DNA of 64,000 nt from Bacteroidales bacterium (GTDB lineage: Bacteria; Bacteroidota; Bacteroidia; Bacteroidales; Rikenellaceae): the NCBI GenBank assembly GCA_910575495.1, contig CAJTFS010000006.1, forward strand, positions 60,404 to 124,403. Reading direction: 5' to 3'. Below are positions 26,887 to 34,713 of the stretch, piece after piece. The notes beneath the pieces were generated by a model that was not told where the DNA came from, made no database searches, and saw only the letters and a list, made by a program, of their open reading frames with translations. The position numbers and the translations under genes are program-made. The stretch's first letter is position 1. The number at the start of each line of letters is the position of its first letter.

Positions 26887-28371
26887 TTATCGTTGCAAGT
26901 GTTCTTCCAGCGCCTTTTTCCAGCGTTCGTAGGCGGCTTCCAGCGCATCGCGGTCGGCAGCTTCGGGTTCGATGACTTCCAGCTTGCGGAGCGAGGCGAA
27001 GGCTTCGTCGCGCGAGCGGTAGAGCCCGGCTCCGAGCGCTGCGCCGCGGGCCGCACCCAAGGCGCCGTCGGTGTCGAACAGTTCGATGCGCGCGCCCGTC
27101 AGCGTCGCCAGCGTGCGGCGGAAGAGCGGCGAGAGGAACAGGTTGGCGCGTCCGGCGCGGATGACGTCGGGCCGCAGTCCCAGCGTGCGCATGATGTCGA
27201 TGCCGTAGCGGAACGAGTAGGCGATGCCCTCCTGTGCCGCGCGCAGCAGGTGCGCCGTCGTGTGGCGGTTGAGGTCGATGCCTTCGACCGAGGCGCCCGT
27301 GCAGCGGTTTTCGAGCATGCGTTCGGCGCCGTTGCCGAAAGGCAGCATCAGCACTCCGTCGCAGCCCGCCGGGGCCTGCTCCGCCAGTTCGTTCATTTCA
27401 GCGTAGCTTATCTTTTCCTGGGCGATGTGGCGGCGCACCCACGAGTTGAGGATGCCTGTGCCGTTGATGCACAGCAGAATGCCGTAGCGCGGGTCGGCCG
27501 CCGTGTGGTTGACATGCACGAAGGTGTTCACGCGCGATTTGGGGTCGGCTTTCGGGGTGTCGACCACGCCGTAGACCACGCCGCTCGTGCCGCCCGTCGC
27601 GGCGATCTCGCCCGCCTCCATGACGTTGAGCGAGAAGGCGTTGTTGGGCTGGTCGCCGGCTCGGTAGCTGATCGGGGTGCCGGCCGGGATGCCCAGGAGC
27701 GTCTCGGTTGCCGCATTCGTGCGGGCGCCGATGCCGATCGAGACGCCGGCGTCGGGAATCATTCGGTGGGGAATGCCGTAGCAGTCGGCCACGAAGTCGG
27801 CGCGGCGCTCCTCCTTGAAGTCCCACAGAATCTGTTCCGAGAGTCCGCTGACGGTGGTCGATATTTCGCCCGAGAGGCGGTAGGCCAGGTAGTCGCCCGG
27901 CAGCATGAAGCGGTCGATGCGGTCGAAAAGCTCCGGTTCGTTGCGCTTGACCCATGCCAGCTTCGAGGCCGTGAAGTTGCCCGGCGAGTTGAGCGCGTGC
28001 TCCAGGCAGAAGTCGCGGCCGATGCGTTCCAGCGCTTCGGCGCCGATCTCCACGGCGCGCGAGTCGCACCAGATGATCGCCTTGCGCAGCGGCCGGCCGC
28101 TCTTGTCCACGCAGACCAGCCCGTGCATCTGGTAGGTGATGCCGATGGCGCGCACGTCGTTCATGGGGTGTTCGGCGGCTATCTTGCGGATGCCTTCCGT
28201 GGCGTAGTGCCACCACATTTCGGGGTCCTGTTCGGCCCAGCCCGACTGCGGAGCGTCGATGCGCATCTCCTGCGCAGGGTTGGTCGACGAAGCGACGCAG
28301 GCGCCCGTCCCGATGTCGAGCAGCGAGACCTTGACCGACGAGGAGCCGATGTCTATACCTAAGGTTTTCAT
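26887..28371 (-). CDS. xylB: Xylulokinase (FGGY kinase)
   Basis: 494 aa. Phosphorylates D-xylulose to xylulose 5-phosphate, feeding the pentose phosphate pathway. N-terminal phosphate loop LGIDIGSSSVKVSLLD at residues 3-18, substrate region SGWAEQDPEMWWHYA near 50, YQMHGLVCVDKSGRPLRKAIIWCDSRA near 80, catalytic PGDYLAYRLSG near 165, and C-terminal AALGAGLYRSRDEAFA typical of FGGY kinases. It starts 17 bases after the Nudix-type regulator. The ATG at 28371 directly precedes the ATP-binding strand. Confidence 0.94.
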   Translation of the reverse strand: MKTLGIDIGSSSVKVSLLDIGTGACVASSTNPAQEMRIDAPQSGWAEQDPEMWWHYATEGIRKIAAEHPMNDVRAIGITYQMHGLVCVDKSGRPLRKAIIWCDSRAVEIGAEALERIGRDFCLEHALNSPGNFTASKLAWVKRNEPELFDRIDRFMLPGDYLAYRLSGEISTTVSGLSEQILWDFKEERRADFVADCYGIPHRMIPDAGVSIGIGARTNAATETLLGIPAGTPISYRAGDQPNNAFSLNVMEAGEIAATGGTSGVVYGVVDTPKADPKSRVNTFVHVNHTAADPRYGILLCINGTGILNSWVRRHIAQEKISYAEMNELAEQAPAGCDGVLMLPFGNGAERMLENRCTGASVEGIDLNRHTTAHLLRAAQEGIAYSFRYGIDIMRTLGLRPDVIRAGRANLFLSPLFRRTLATLTGARIELFDTDGALGAARGAALGAGLYRSRDEAFASLRKLEVIEPEAADRDALEAAYERWKKALEEHLQR

Positions 28372-28388
28372 GTGTATGCGGGTGTTTT

Positions 28389-29135
28389 TCAGTATCGCCA
28401 GTTGTTGATGAATCCCAGGCGCAATTTCTCCTTGAGCGCCCGTTTGTAGGCCGTCTTGTCGAAGGTGTAGTAGCGTGCCGGCTTGTGCGACACGCCCTTT
28501 TCGCGCTCGTCGGTGGGGATGAGGAACCCCGAGCCGAGGATTTTCTTGCGGAAGTTGCGGTTGTCGATCTCGATGCCCAGCACCGCCGCGTAAAGATTCT
28601 GAAGCTGGCGGATGGTGAACTTGCGGGGCAGCAGCTCGAACGCCACGGGCGACTGCAGCATCTCGCGGCACAGGTGGCCCAGCGCCGTCGAAAGAATCTG
28701 CTTGTGGTCCATGGCCAGATGCTGGATCGACTCGACCTCGACCCACTGGGCCCGTTTCTCGGCGGTGTAGGCGATCATGCGGCGGTCGAGTTTGACCAGC
28801 GCATAGTAGCCCACCGTCACCACGCGTTCGGTGCGGATGCCGTGGTAGCGGTTGATCCACTCCAGCTCCTCGCCCGTCACGCGGCCGGGGTCGGAGAAGA
28901 TCTCCATCTGCTTGAGGTAGATTTCCCGCAGGCCCGTCGCTTCGGCCAGCACGCGGCTTGCCGCCCGGGGCAGCGTCTCGTTCTCCTGGATCATCGCGCC
29001 GGGGAGTTTCATCCGGTCGAGATGTGTTTCGGGATTGTAGTCGCGGCGTTCGATAAGCAGGACCTTCAGCGACCGGCCGTCGAATCCGAAGACGGCGCAG
29101 TCGACCGAAAGCGATTGGTTCGTCTGTACGGACAT
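28389..29135 (-). CDS. Nudix-fold transcriptional regulator of xylose use (NrtR/AraR-like, XylR role)
   Basis: 248 aa. Residues about 10-140 form a Nudix domain and 155-245 a winged-helix DNA-binding domain (RKFTIRQLQNLYAAVLGIEIDNRNFRKKI). The Nudix box at 47-69 is degenerate: the leading Gly is Ala47 and two of its Glu residues are Val62 and Ala66, as expected of sugar-sensing regulators that no longer hydrolyse nucleotides. It is the first gene of the xyl operon and is preceded by two matching 21-bp palindromes. Bacteroidetes are known to use Nudix-type regulators (AraR, XylR) for pentoses; xylose or a derivative as inducer is inferred from context. Confidence 0.85.
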   Translation of the reverse strand: MSVQTNQSLSVDCAVFGFDGRSLKVLLIERRDYNPETHLDRMKLPGAMIQENETLPRAASRVLAEATGLREIYLKQMEIFSDPGRVTGEELEWINRYHGIRTERVVTVGYYALVKLDRRMIAYTAEKRAQWVEVESIQHLAMDHKQILSTALGHLCREMLQSPVAFELLPRKFTIRQLQNLYAAVLGIEIDNRNFRKKILGSGFLIPTDEREKGVSHKPARYYTFDKTAYKRALKEKLRLGFINNWRY

Positions 29136-29165
29136 GGTCGGGTGTTTGCGGTCGGGTTGTGCATG

Positions 29166-29197
29166 TAAAATTAGGCATTCCGGCCCGGAAAAACAAT
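29166..29197 (-). promoter_or_regulatory. Probable promoter of the xyl operon
   Basis: On the minus strand ATTG (29194-29197), 20 bases, then TAATTTTA (29166-29173) approximates the TTTG/TAnnTTTG pattern. The first palindrome begins 2 bases upstream of the -33 box, where a bound repressor would block polymerase. Confidence 0.5.
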
Positions 29198-29199
29198 CA

Positions 29200-29220
29200 T
29201 TAGGGTAGGTTTTACGCTAA
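29200..29220. promoter_or_regulatory. Candidate operator 1 of the Nudix regulator
   Basis: A 21-base palindrome: TTAGGGTA, five bases, TACGCTAA. Seven of ten base pairs are symmetrical, and the outer three pairs are perfect. Its right half extends as a direct repeat (TTTTACGCTAACTGTTCCG) shared with operator 2 except for one base. Confidence 0.65.
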
Positions 29221-29345
29221 CTGTTCCGCGCTGTGTTTCTTGCCGTTTCGGCCCGTCGTTCCGGCTTTGTTGCGTCTACTTTCGGTCTGCTGTCGTTTTT
29301 CTTGCTGCCCGTTTGGCTTTTGGGAGCCTTTTTGTCCGATCTTCC

Positions 29346-29366
29346 TTATCGTATATTTTACGCTAA
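29346..29366. promoter_or_regulatory. Candidate operator 2 of the Nudix regulator
   Basis: A second 21-base palindrome of the same type: TTATCGTA, five bases, TACGCTAA, with eight of ten symmetrical pairs. Its centre is 146 bases from that of operator 1, close to 14 helical turns, so a DNA loop between the two is possible. Confidence 0.6.
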
Positions 29367-29413
29367 CTATTCCGGTGCCGCGTCTGCGGAGTGCATGCCC
29401 GGCGACGGCCGGA

Positions 29414-29449
29414 TGGTTGCGGACATACGTCGGGGGAGGCTGCGGCCCG
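29414..29449. repeat. Second copy of the 36-base xyl-region repeat
   Basis: Shares GTTGCGG and GGGGGAGGCTGCGGCCCG, at the same spacing, with 26831-26866. It lies between operator 2 and the galM terminator. Confidence 0.55.
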
Positions 29450-29514
29450 TCCGTTTGAAAGGCGGAAGGGCCGCAACGAATGCAGCTCAACCGGATTTGG
29501 TCTCGGTGCGAACG

Positions 29515-29547
29515 AAAAAAGGCCCGCTTCCAAATGCGGAGCGGGCC
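29515..29547 (-). terminator. Terminator of the gltX-galM transcript
   Basis: GGCCCGCT and AGCGGGCC pair across an 11-base loop. On the minus strand the stem is followed directly by six T. It lies 24 bases after the galM stop. Confidence 0.8.
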
Positions 29548-29570
29548 CGGTTGAGCAGCGGGTCGGAGCG

Positions 29571-30626
29571 TCAGTATGTTCCGAACCGATAGACGGTTTT
29601 CTGGCAGTAGAGTTCGCCGGGCCGCAGCAGCGGCGAGGGGAATTCGGGCCGGTTCACGGCGTCGGGGTGGTTCTGGCACTCGATCGCCACGCCGGCATGG
29701 TCGGCGTAGCGGCCGCCCGATTTGGTTTCGGGGCATCCGCCGGCGAGCCAGTTGCCCGTATAGATCATCACGCCGGGCTGCGAGGTCAGCACTTCGACCT
29801 GCCGGCCCGAGTGCGGGTCGCGCAGGCAGCCTGCTTCGCCCAGAATGCCGGGTTTCCAGCCCTCGATGACGAACGGATGGTCGTAGCCCCGGAAGTCGCG
29901 GATATGGTTGAATTCCGAGCCGATGCCGGGGCGGAAAGGGCGGAACTCCGTGAAGTCCTGCGGCGTGCCTGCGACGTCGAGCAGGCGTCCGGTGGGAATC
30001 TGCCGCTCGGTCATCTCCAGCGCCCGGGTGCTGGAGAGCCGCAGTTCGTGGTCGAGGACCGTGCCGCTCGCCTCGCCCGAAAGGTTGAAGTAGACGTGGT
30101 TGGTCAGGTTGACCGGGGTCGTGCGGTCGGTGCGGGCCAGGTAGGTGATCTCCAGCGAACAGTCGTCGTCGAAGTCGAAGATCGCCTCTACGCTCAGTTC
30201 GCCCGGGTAGCCCTGGTCGCCGTCTTCCGAAAGGAGGTCCATCACTACGCGGTTGGTCTCCACGCGGCTTTCCCACACGCGGTTGGCGAAGTTCTTCGTG
30301 CCGCCGTGGAGGTGGTTGGGGCCGTTGTTGACTTCGAGCGCATACTCTTCGCCCTCGATGGTCATGCGGCCGCAGGCGATGCGGTTGGCCACGCGCCCCA
30401 CCGTCTTGCCGCTTGCGGCGCCGTCGAAGAAGTAGCCTTCGGGGCGTTTGTAGCCCAGCGCCACGTCGGCCATGCGCCCCTCGCGGTCGGGTACGACGAT
30501 GCTCACGATGGCGGCGCCGTAGTTGGTGAGTTTCACTTCGGCGCCCTGTGCGTTGCGCATGGTGTAGAGGACGATGGCCTCGCCCTCGGGTGTCATGCCC
30601 CACAGGTGCTGTTCGATCTCCATCAT
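29571..30626 (-). CDS. galM: Aldose 1-epimerase (galactose mutarotase)
   Basis: 351 aa. Interconverts alpha and beta anomers of aldoses. Catalytic residues are recognisable: Arg in [12 protein letters not shown] near residue 78, His in [10 protein letters not shown] near 103, general acid His in [11 protein letters not shown] near 177 and catalytic Glu in [13 protein letters not shown] near 315. It has no signal peptide, so it is cytoplasmic, unlike many Bacteroidales mutarotases that carry a lipoprotein signal. The start ATG at 30626 overlaps the gltX stop by 4 bases; a second in-frame Met follows directly. Confidence 0.93.
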   Translation of the reverse strand: MMEIEQHLWGMTPEGEAIVLYTMRNAQGAEVKLTNYGAAIVSIVVPDREGRMADVALGYKRPEGYFFDGAASGKTVGRVANRIACGRMTIEGEEYALEVNNGPNHLHGGTKNFANRVWESRVETNRVVMDLLSEDGDQGYPGELSVEAIFDFDDDCSLEITYLARTDRTTPVNLTNHVYFNLSGEASGTVLDHELRLSSTRALEMTERQIPTGRLLDVAGTPQDFTEFRPFRPGIGSEFNHIRDFRGYDHPFVIEGWKPGILGEAGCLRDPHSGRQVEVLTSQPGVMIYTGNWLAGGCPETKSGGRYADHAGVAIECQNHPDAVNRPEFPSPLLRPGELYCQKTVYRFGTY

Positions 30627-32158
30627 TCGGCGGGTTTCAGCGTTTGCAGGATGCGGTCGATGCGGCGCAGGCACTCCTCTTTGCCGATGAACGCCGTCAC
30701 GTCGTACATGCCGGGGCCTTTGCCGGCTCCCACGAGCGCCAGGCGCAGCGTGTTCATCACCTGGCCCATGCCGTAGCCCTTCTCCTCGATCCAGGCGTGG
30801 ACGATGCGTTCGGTGTTTTCCAGCGAGAAGTCGTCGATCGCGGTCAGCACGTCGCGCAGTTCGCGCAGGATGGCCGGGTTGTCGCCTTTCCAGTATTTGC
30901 GGGTCTGCTTCTCCTCGTATTCGGCCGGCGCCACGAAGAAGAACGACGTGAGGTCCCACAGATCGGTGATGAACGCGGCGCGTTCCTTCATGATGCCTGC
31001 CGCACGGCCTGCCAGGGCGTCCGGCACTTCGATGCCGTGTTCGCGCAGGATCGGCTGGTAGAGCGCGGCCAGCTCGGCGTCGTTCTTGCGGTGCATGTAT
31101 TGTGCGTTGAACCACTTGGCCTTGTCGGGCTGGAAGCGGGCGCCCGATTTCGAGACGCGCTCCAGCGAGAAGCTGTCGATGAGCTCCTGCATGGAGAACA
31201 GCTCCTGCTCCGTGCCGGGGTTCCAGCCCAGGAGGGCCAGCATGTTGATGAACGCCTCGGGGAGGTAGCCGTCCTCGCGGTAGCCGCGGGCCGTTTCGCC
31301 CGTGGCGGGCGACTTCCAGAAGAGCGGGAAAACCGGGAAGCCCATCTTGTCGCCGTCGCGCTTCGAGAGCTTGCCGCCGCCCGTGGGTTTGAGCAGCAGC
31401 GGCAGGTGGGCGAAGGCGGGCTGCGTGCCGCTCCAGCCGAACGCCTTGTAGAGCAGGTAGTGGAGCGGCAGCGAGGGGAGCCACTCCTCGCCGCGGATGA
31501 CGTGCGAGACCTCCATCAGGTGGTCGTCGACGATGTTGGCCAGGTGGTAGGTGGGCAGCGCGTCGGCCGACTTGTAGAGCACCTTGTCGTCGAGCGTCGA
31601 GGTGTTGACCTCCACGTGGCCGCGGATCAGGTCGTCCATCTTCACCACTTCGTCTACGGGCATCTTGAAGCGGATGACCCACTGGTCGCCGCGGTCGATG
31701 CGCGCCTTGACTTCGTCGGCCGGCAGCGCCAGCGAGGTGGCCAGTTTGCCGCGCACCTCGTGGTTGTAGGCGAAAGCTTCGCCTCGGGCTTCGGCTTCCT
31801 TGCGCAGGGCGTCGAGCTCCTCGGCCGAATCGAACGCATAGTAGGCCCAGCCCGCCTCGACGAGTTGCAGGGCGTATTTCAGATAGATTTCGCGCCGCTC
31901 GCTCTGACGGTAGGGAGCGTGGGGGCCGCCGACACCGACGCCTTCGTCGATCTCGATGCCGCACCACTTGAGCGATTCCATGATGTAGTCTTCGGCTCCC
32001 GGTACGAAACGCTGCGAATCGGTGTCTTCGATGCGCAGGATCATCGTGCCCCCGTGCTGGCGGGCGAAGAGGTAGTTGTAGAGCGCCGTGCGGACGCCGC
32101 CGATGTGCAGCGGCCCCGTGGGACTGGGCGCGAAACGTACTCTGACAGGTCTTTCCAT
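30623..32158 (-). CDS. gltX: Glutamate--tRNA ligase
   Basis: 511 aa class I aminoacyl-tRNA synthetase. HIGH motif as [20 protein letters not shown] at residues 8-27, the RIEDTD glutamate-binding loop, and the KMSKS equivalent [11 protein letters not shown] near 260, followed by the family's FPLFW insertion. The C-terminal helical anticodon-binding part ends LQTLKPAE. Because glnS is also present in this window, a discriminating GltX is expected. It is followed by galM with an ATGA overlap, an arrangement with no obvious metabolic logic. Confidence 0.97.
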   Translation of the reverse strand: MERPVRVRFAPSPTGPLHIGGVRTALYNYLFARQHGGTMILRIEDTDSQRFVPGAEDYIMESLKWCGIEIDEGVGVGGPHAPYRQSERREIYLKYALQLVEAGWAYYAFDSAEELDALRKEAEARGEAFAYNHEVRGKLATSLALPADEVKARIDRGDQWVIRFKMPVDEVVKMDDLIRGHVEVNTSTLDDKVLYKSADALPTYHLANIVDDHLMEVSHVIRGEEWLPSLPLHYLLYKAFGWSGTQPAFAHLPLLLKPTGGGKLSKRDGDKMGFPVFPLFWKSPATGETARGYREDGYLPEAFINMLALLGWNPGTEQELFSMQELIDSFSLERVSKSGARFQPDKAKWFNAQYMHRKNDAELAALYQPILREHGIEVPDALAGRAAGIMKERAAFITDLWDLTSFFFVAPAEYEEKQTRKYWKGDNPAILRELRDVLTAIDDFSLENTERIVHAWIEEKGYGMGQVMNTLRLALVGAGKGPGMYDVTAFIGKEECLRRIDRILQTLKPAE

Positions 32159-32398
32159 TTATTTAAGGTGAAAAGTGGAAGGTTAAAGGCGAAATGTTCA
32201 GGGCCGGACTTTGCGAACGGGCGGGAGCCGGTTCCGGTTTCAACCGGGCGGGTACTGCCAACGCTGCTGGTCCGAAGCCGTTCGGGGCAAGGTCGGTCGC
32301 TGCCCCGTTCGGGACGCGTGAGGTCAAGCCCCCGCGAGGAAATTGGGGACGGACTGCAAGCCTCTGCCGGACGCGTGCAAAGCCCTGGCTTCCGATTG

Positions 32399-33130
32399 TT
32401 ATTTGATCCGGTATTCGATCCGCATGGTGATGCGGGCCTTCTTGTTGCGCGACGAGGTGTTGAACGAACCGCCGGCCGCGAACTCCTCGTTGGAATTGGC
32501 GCCCGTGATCTGGAAGACGCCCATGCGGGCCGAGGCCACACGGCCGATTCTGGCTCCGGCGTTGTCGGCGATTTTCTCAGCGCGCGTGCGTGCGTCGGCC
32601 GATGCGGTTTCGATGAGCCCCATCTTCACGTCGTCGAGCTTGGTGTAGTAGTAGTCGGGCGCGTAGGCTTCGATGGAGACCCCCTGGGCGATGAGCGACG
32701 AAATCTCGCGCGAAATGGTCTCGACCTTTTCCACCTCTTTGGATTCGACGGTGAAGCGCTGACGCAGCGCATAGCCCGAGAAACGCTGGCCGGCCCAGTT
32801 GCCGTTGGCGTTGTAGACGGGCGAGAACTGCTTCTCCACGTTGACGAACTCGAAGACCACGGCGTCGGCGGGCAGGCCTTTCGCGGCGAGATACTGCTGC
32901 ACCTTGGCCTTGCTGGCCTCGATCTGGGCATAGCCCGTGGCGGCGTCCTGCGCCTCGGCGGTCAGCGTGCCGGTCCAGACGATGAGGTCGGAGGTGAACT
33001 CGGTTTCGCCCAGTCCCGTCACGACGATGGTGTCCTGCGAACGATACTTGTAGGTGTAGGCGCGGGCCAGCACCCAGGCGCAGAGCAGAGCCGTCACGGC
33101 GGCTGCGGCAACGACGATGTACTTTTTCAT
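32399..33130 (-). CDS. SIMPL domain (DUF541) exported protein
   Basis: 243 aa. A single hydrophobic N-terminal segment (YIVVAAAAVTALLCAWVLARA, residues about 4-24) acts as signal or anchor; then a SIMPL domain: DTIVVTGLGETEFTSDLIVWTGTL near 34, AQDAATGYAQIEASKAKVQQYLAAKGL near 61, ISREISSLIAQGVSIEAYAPDYYYTKLDD near 143 and ARTRAEKIADNAGARIGRV near 187. SIMPL proteins are periplasmic or membrane-anchored; in E. coli YggE is linked to oxidative stress, but the molecular role is unclear. The gap of 240 bases to gltX carries a short GGTGAAAAGTGGAAGG-type repeat near 32165. Confidence 0.85.
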   Translation of the reverse strand: MKKYIVVAAAAVTALLCAWVLARAYTYKYRSQDTIVVTGLGETEFTSDLIVWTGTLTAEAQDAATGYAQIEASKAKVQQYLAAKGLPADAVVFEFVNVEKQFSPVYNANGNWAGQRFSGYALRQRFTVESKEVEKVETISREISSLIAQGVSIEAYAPDYYYTKLDDVKMGLIETASADARTRAEKIADNAGARIGRVASARMGVFQITGANSNEEFAAGGSFNTSSRNKKARITMRIEYRIK

Positions 33131-33148
33131 GATGTGCGTTTTAAACGG

Positions 33149-34249
33149 TTATACGTTGAACAGGAAGTGCATGATGTCGCCGTCCTGTACGATATATTCT
33201 TTCCCCTCGATGCCGATCTTGCCTGCGTCGCGGCACGCCTTTTCCGAGCCCAGGGTCACGTAGTCGTCGTACTTGATCACTTCGGCGCGGATGAAGCCCC
33301 GCTCGAAGTCGGTGTGGATGACGCCGGCCGTCTGCGGTGCCTTCATCCCCCTGGAGTAGGTCCAGGCGCGGGTCTCGTCGGCTCCGGTGGTGAAGAACGT
33401 TTCGAGGTTCAGCAATTTGTAGGCCGATTTGATCAGACGCGCCACGCCCGACTCCTTCAGACCGAGGTCTTCGAGGAACATCTGCCGTTCTTCGTAGCTC
33501 TCCAGTTCGGCGATGTCGGCTTCGGTCGCCGCGGCGATGACCAGCATTTCGGCTTTCTCGCCTGCGATCGCGGCCCGCACCGCTTCGGTGTGGGCGTTGC
33601 CCGTGGCGGCGCTCTTTTCGTCGACGTTGCAGACGTAGAGCACCGGTTTGTCGGTCAGCAGGTTGAGGTCGGCGACCAGCTTGCGGTCCTCTTTCTCCAG
33701 CTCGACCGTGCGGGCCGAAAGCCCCTGCTCCAGCGCCGCCTTGTATTGCAGCAGCAGCTCCACCTGCCGTTTGGCGTTCTTGTCGCCGCCTACGGCCGCC
33801 TGCTTCTGGATCTTGCCCAGCCGGGCTTCGACGGTCTCCAGGTCCTTGAGCTGGAGTTCCGTGTCGATGATCCCCTTGTCGCGCACCGGGTCGACCGAGC
33901 CGTCGACATGGGTGATGTTGCCGTTCTCGAAGCAGCGCAGCACGTGGATGATGGCGTGCGTGTTGCGGATGTTGCCCAGGAACTTGTTGCCCAGACCTTC
34001 GCCCTTGGAGGCGCCTTTGACCAGTCCGGCGATGTCCACGATCTCGATGGTCGTCGGCACCACCCGCTTGGGGTTGTCGATCTCGGCCAGCCGTACGAGC
34101 CGTTCGTCGGGCACGGTGATCACGCCCACGTTGGGTTCGATGGTGCAGAACGGGAAGTTGGCCGCCTGCGCCTTGGCGTTCGACAGGCAGTTGAAAAGGG
34201 TCGATTTGCCGACGTTGGGCAATCCTACGATGCCGCATTGAAGAGCCAT
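33149..34249 (-). CDS. ychF: Ribosome-binding ATPase YchF (Obg family)
   Basis: 366 aa. G1 loop GIVGLPNVGKSTLFN at residues 6-20, G2/G3 region with DIAGLVKGASKGEGLGNKFL near 70, the NVDE replacement for the G4 NKxD motif near 207 that gives ATP rather than GTP preference, and a C-terminal TGS domain with KAPQTAGVIHTDFERGFIRAEVI near 308. YchF binds ribosomes and modulates stress responses. It starts 37 bases after a -7 element, upstream of which lies a 27-base palindrome. The SIMPL gene follows 18 bases downstream. Confidence 0.96.
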   Translation of the reverse strand: MALQCGIVGLPNVGKSTLFNCLSNAKAQAANFPFCTIEPNVGVITVPDERLVRLAEIDNPKRVVPTTIEIVDIAGLVKGASKGEGLGNKFLGNIRNTHAIIHVLRCFENGNITHVDGSVDPVRDKGIIDTELQLKDLETVEARLGKIQKQAAVGGDKNAKRQVELLLQYKAALEQGLSARTVELEKEDRKLVADLNLLTDKPVLYVCNVDEKSAATGNAHTEAVRAAIAGEKAEMLVIAAATEADIAELESYEERQMFLEDLGLKESGVARLIKSAYKLLNLETFFTTGADETRAWTYSRGMKAPQTAGVIHTDFERGFIRAEVIKYDDYVTLGSEKACRDAGKIGIEGKEYIVQDGDIMHFLFNV

Positions 34250-34278
34250 ATCCGTTTGGTGTTTTTCGTTTCGATGGG

Positions 34279-34311
34279 CAAAGATACGAATAAGCCGAGC
34301 GGAATGCCAAA
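34279..34311 (-). promoter_or_regulatory. Promoter of ychF
   Basis: On the minus strand TTTG (34308-34311), a 21-base spacer and TATCTTTG (34279-34286). The -33 box lies inside the palindrome at 34301-34327. Confidence 0.65.
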
Positions 34312-34327
34312 TTTATTTGAGCATTCC
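34301..34327. repeat. 27-base promoter-associated palindrome, copy 1
   Basis: Arms GGAATGC and GCATTCC flank a 13-base centre, CAAATTTATTTGA. The same design, with a compensatory change in the arms, occurs at 63164-63190, again over the -33 box of a minus-strand promoter. Confidence 0.65.
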
Positions 34328-34426
34328 TGAGGCGGAATTTAGCAAATAGCAGCTTTTTTGTTGCCAGGCCGGGGTTGTTGCGCAAAGCGCAAGCAGGGTA
34401 ACAAGGAGATACATATTGAACGAATG

Positions 34427-34499
34427 GCGGTTCGTTGCCGCGCCGGTTTTCTTGCTTCGGCAACCCTCGAACAAGTCCGGTTTTGCCCCCGGCCTGTTG
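34427..34499. repeat. Diverged copy of the 75-bp repeat
   Basis: Aligns over its length with the tandem units at 18086-18235: shared blocks include GCGC-GGTTTTCT, CTTCGGCAA/CCTCGGCAA, CGAACAAGT and a terminal CGGCxTG. It has the same orientation relative to the plus strand and again sits in an intergenic stretch, in the divergent gap between ychF and the next gene. Confidence 0.5.
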
Positions 34500-34525
34500 A
34501 AAACGTACATTTTCTGACTCCATTG

Positions 34526-34557
34526 TTTGACGAAAAACACATATTTCAATATCTTTG
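34526..34557 (+). promoter_or_regulatory. Promoter of the 34.7-40.2 kb plus-strand gene run
   Basis: TTTG (34526-34529), a 20-base spacer and TATCTTTG (34550-34557) form a textbook Bacteroidetes promoter. Transcription would start near 34563, almost on top of the first in-frame ATG (34564), which favours the later ATG at 34714 as the real start. Confidence 0.75.
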
Positions 34558-34713
34558 TGCCGGATGAATCGCCGGCGGAACGCACAGGGTGCGACCCGGC
34601 CGGAGCGATCCGTTCCGCAAGCCCCTCCGCGCCGGTGGATTGCCGGATGTGCGGTCGTCGGAACCGTTTCCGGCGCGGTGATTGCGTTGTCTGCGGAAAT
34701 TTCACGAAGAACG

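Noticed and set aside
30548..34330. A 1260-codon plus-strand frame opposite galM, gltX, the SIMPL gene and ychF
   Set aside because: It is antisense to four well-supported genes, has low-complexity Arg/Gly/Val-rich content and no domain. High-GC shadow.
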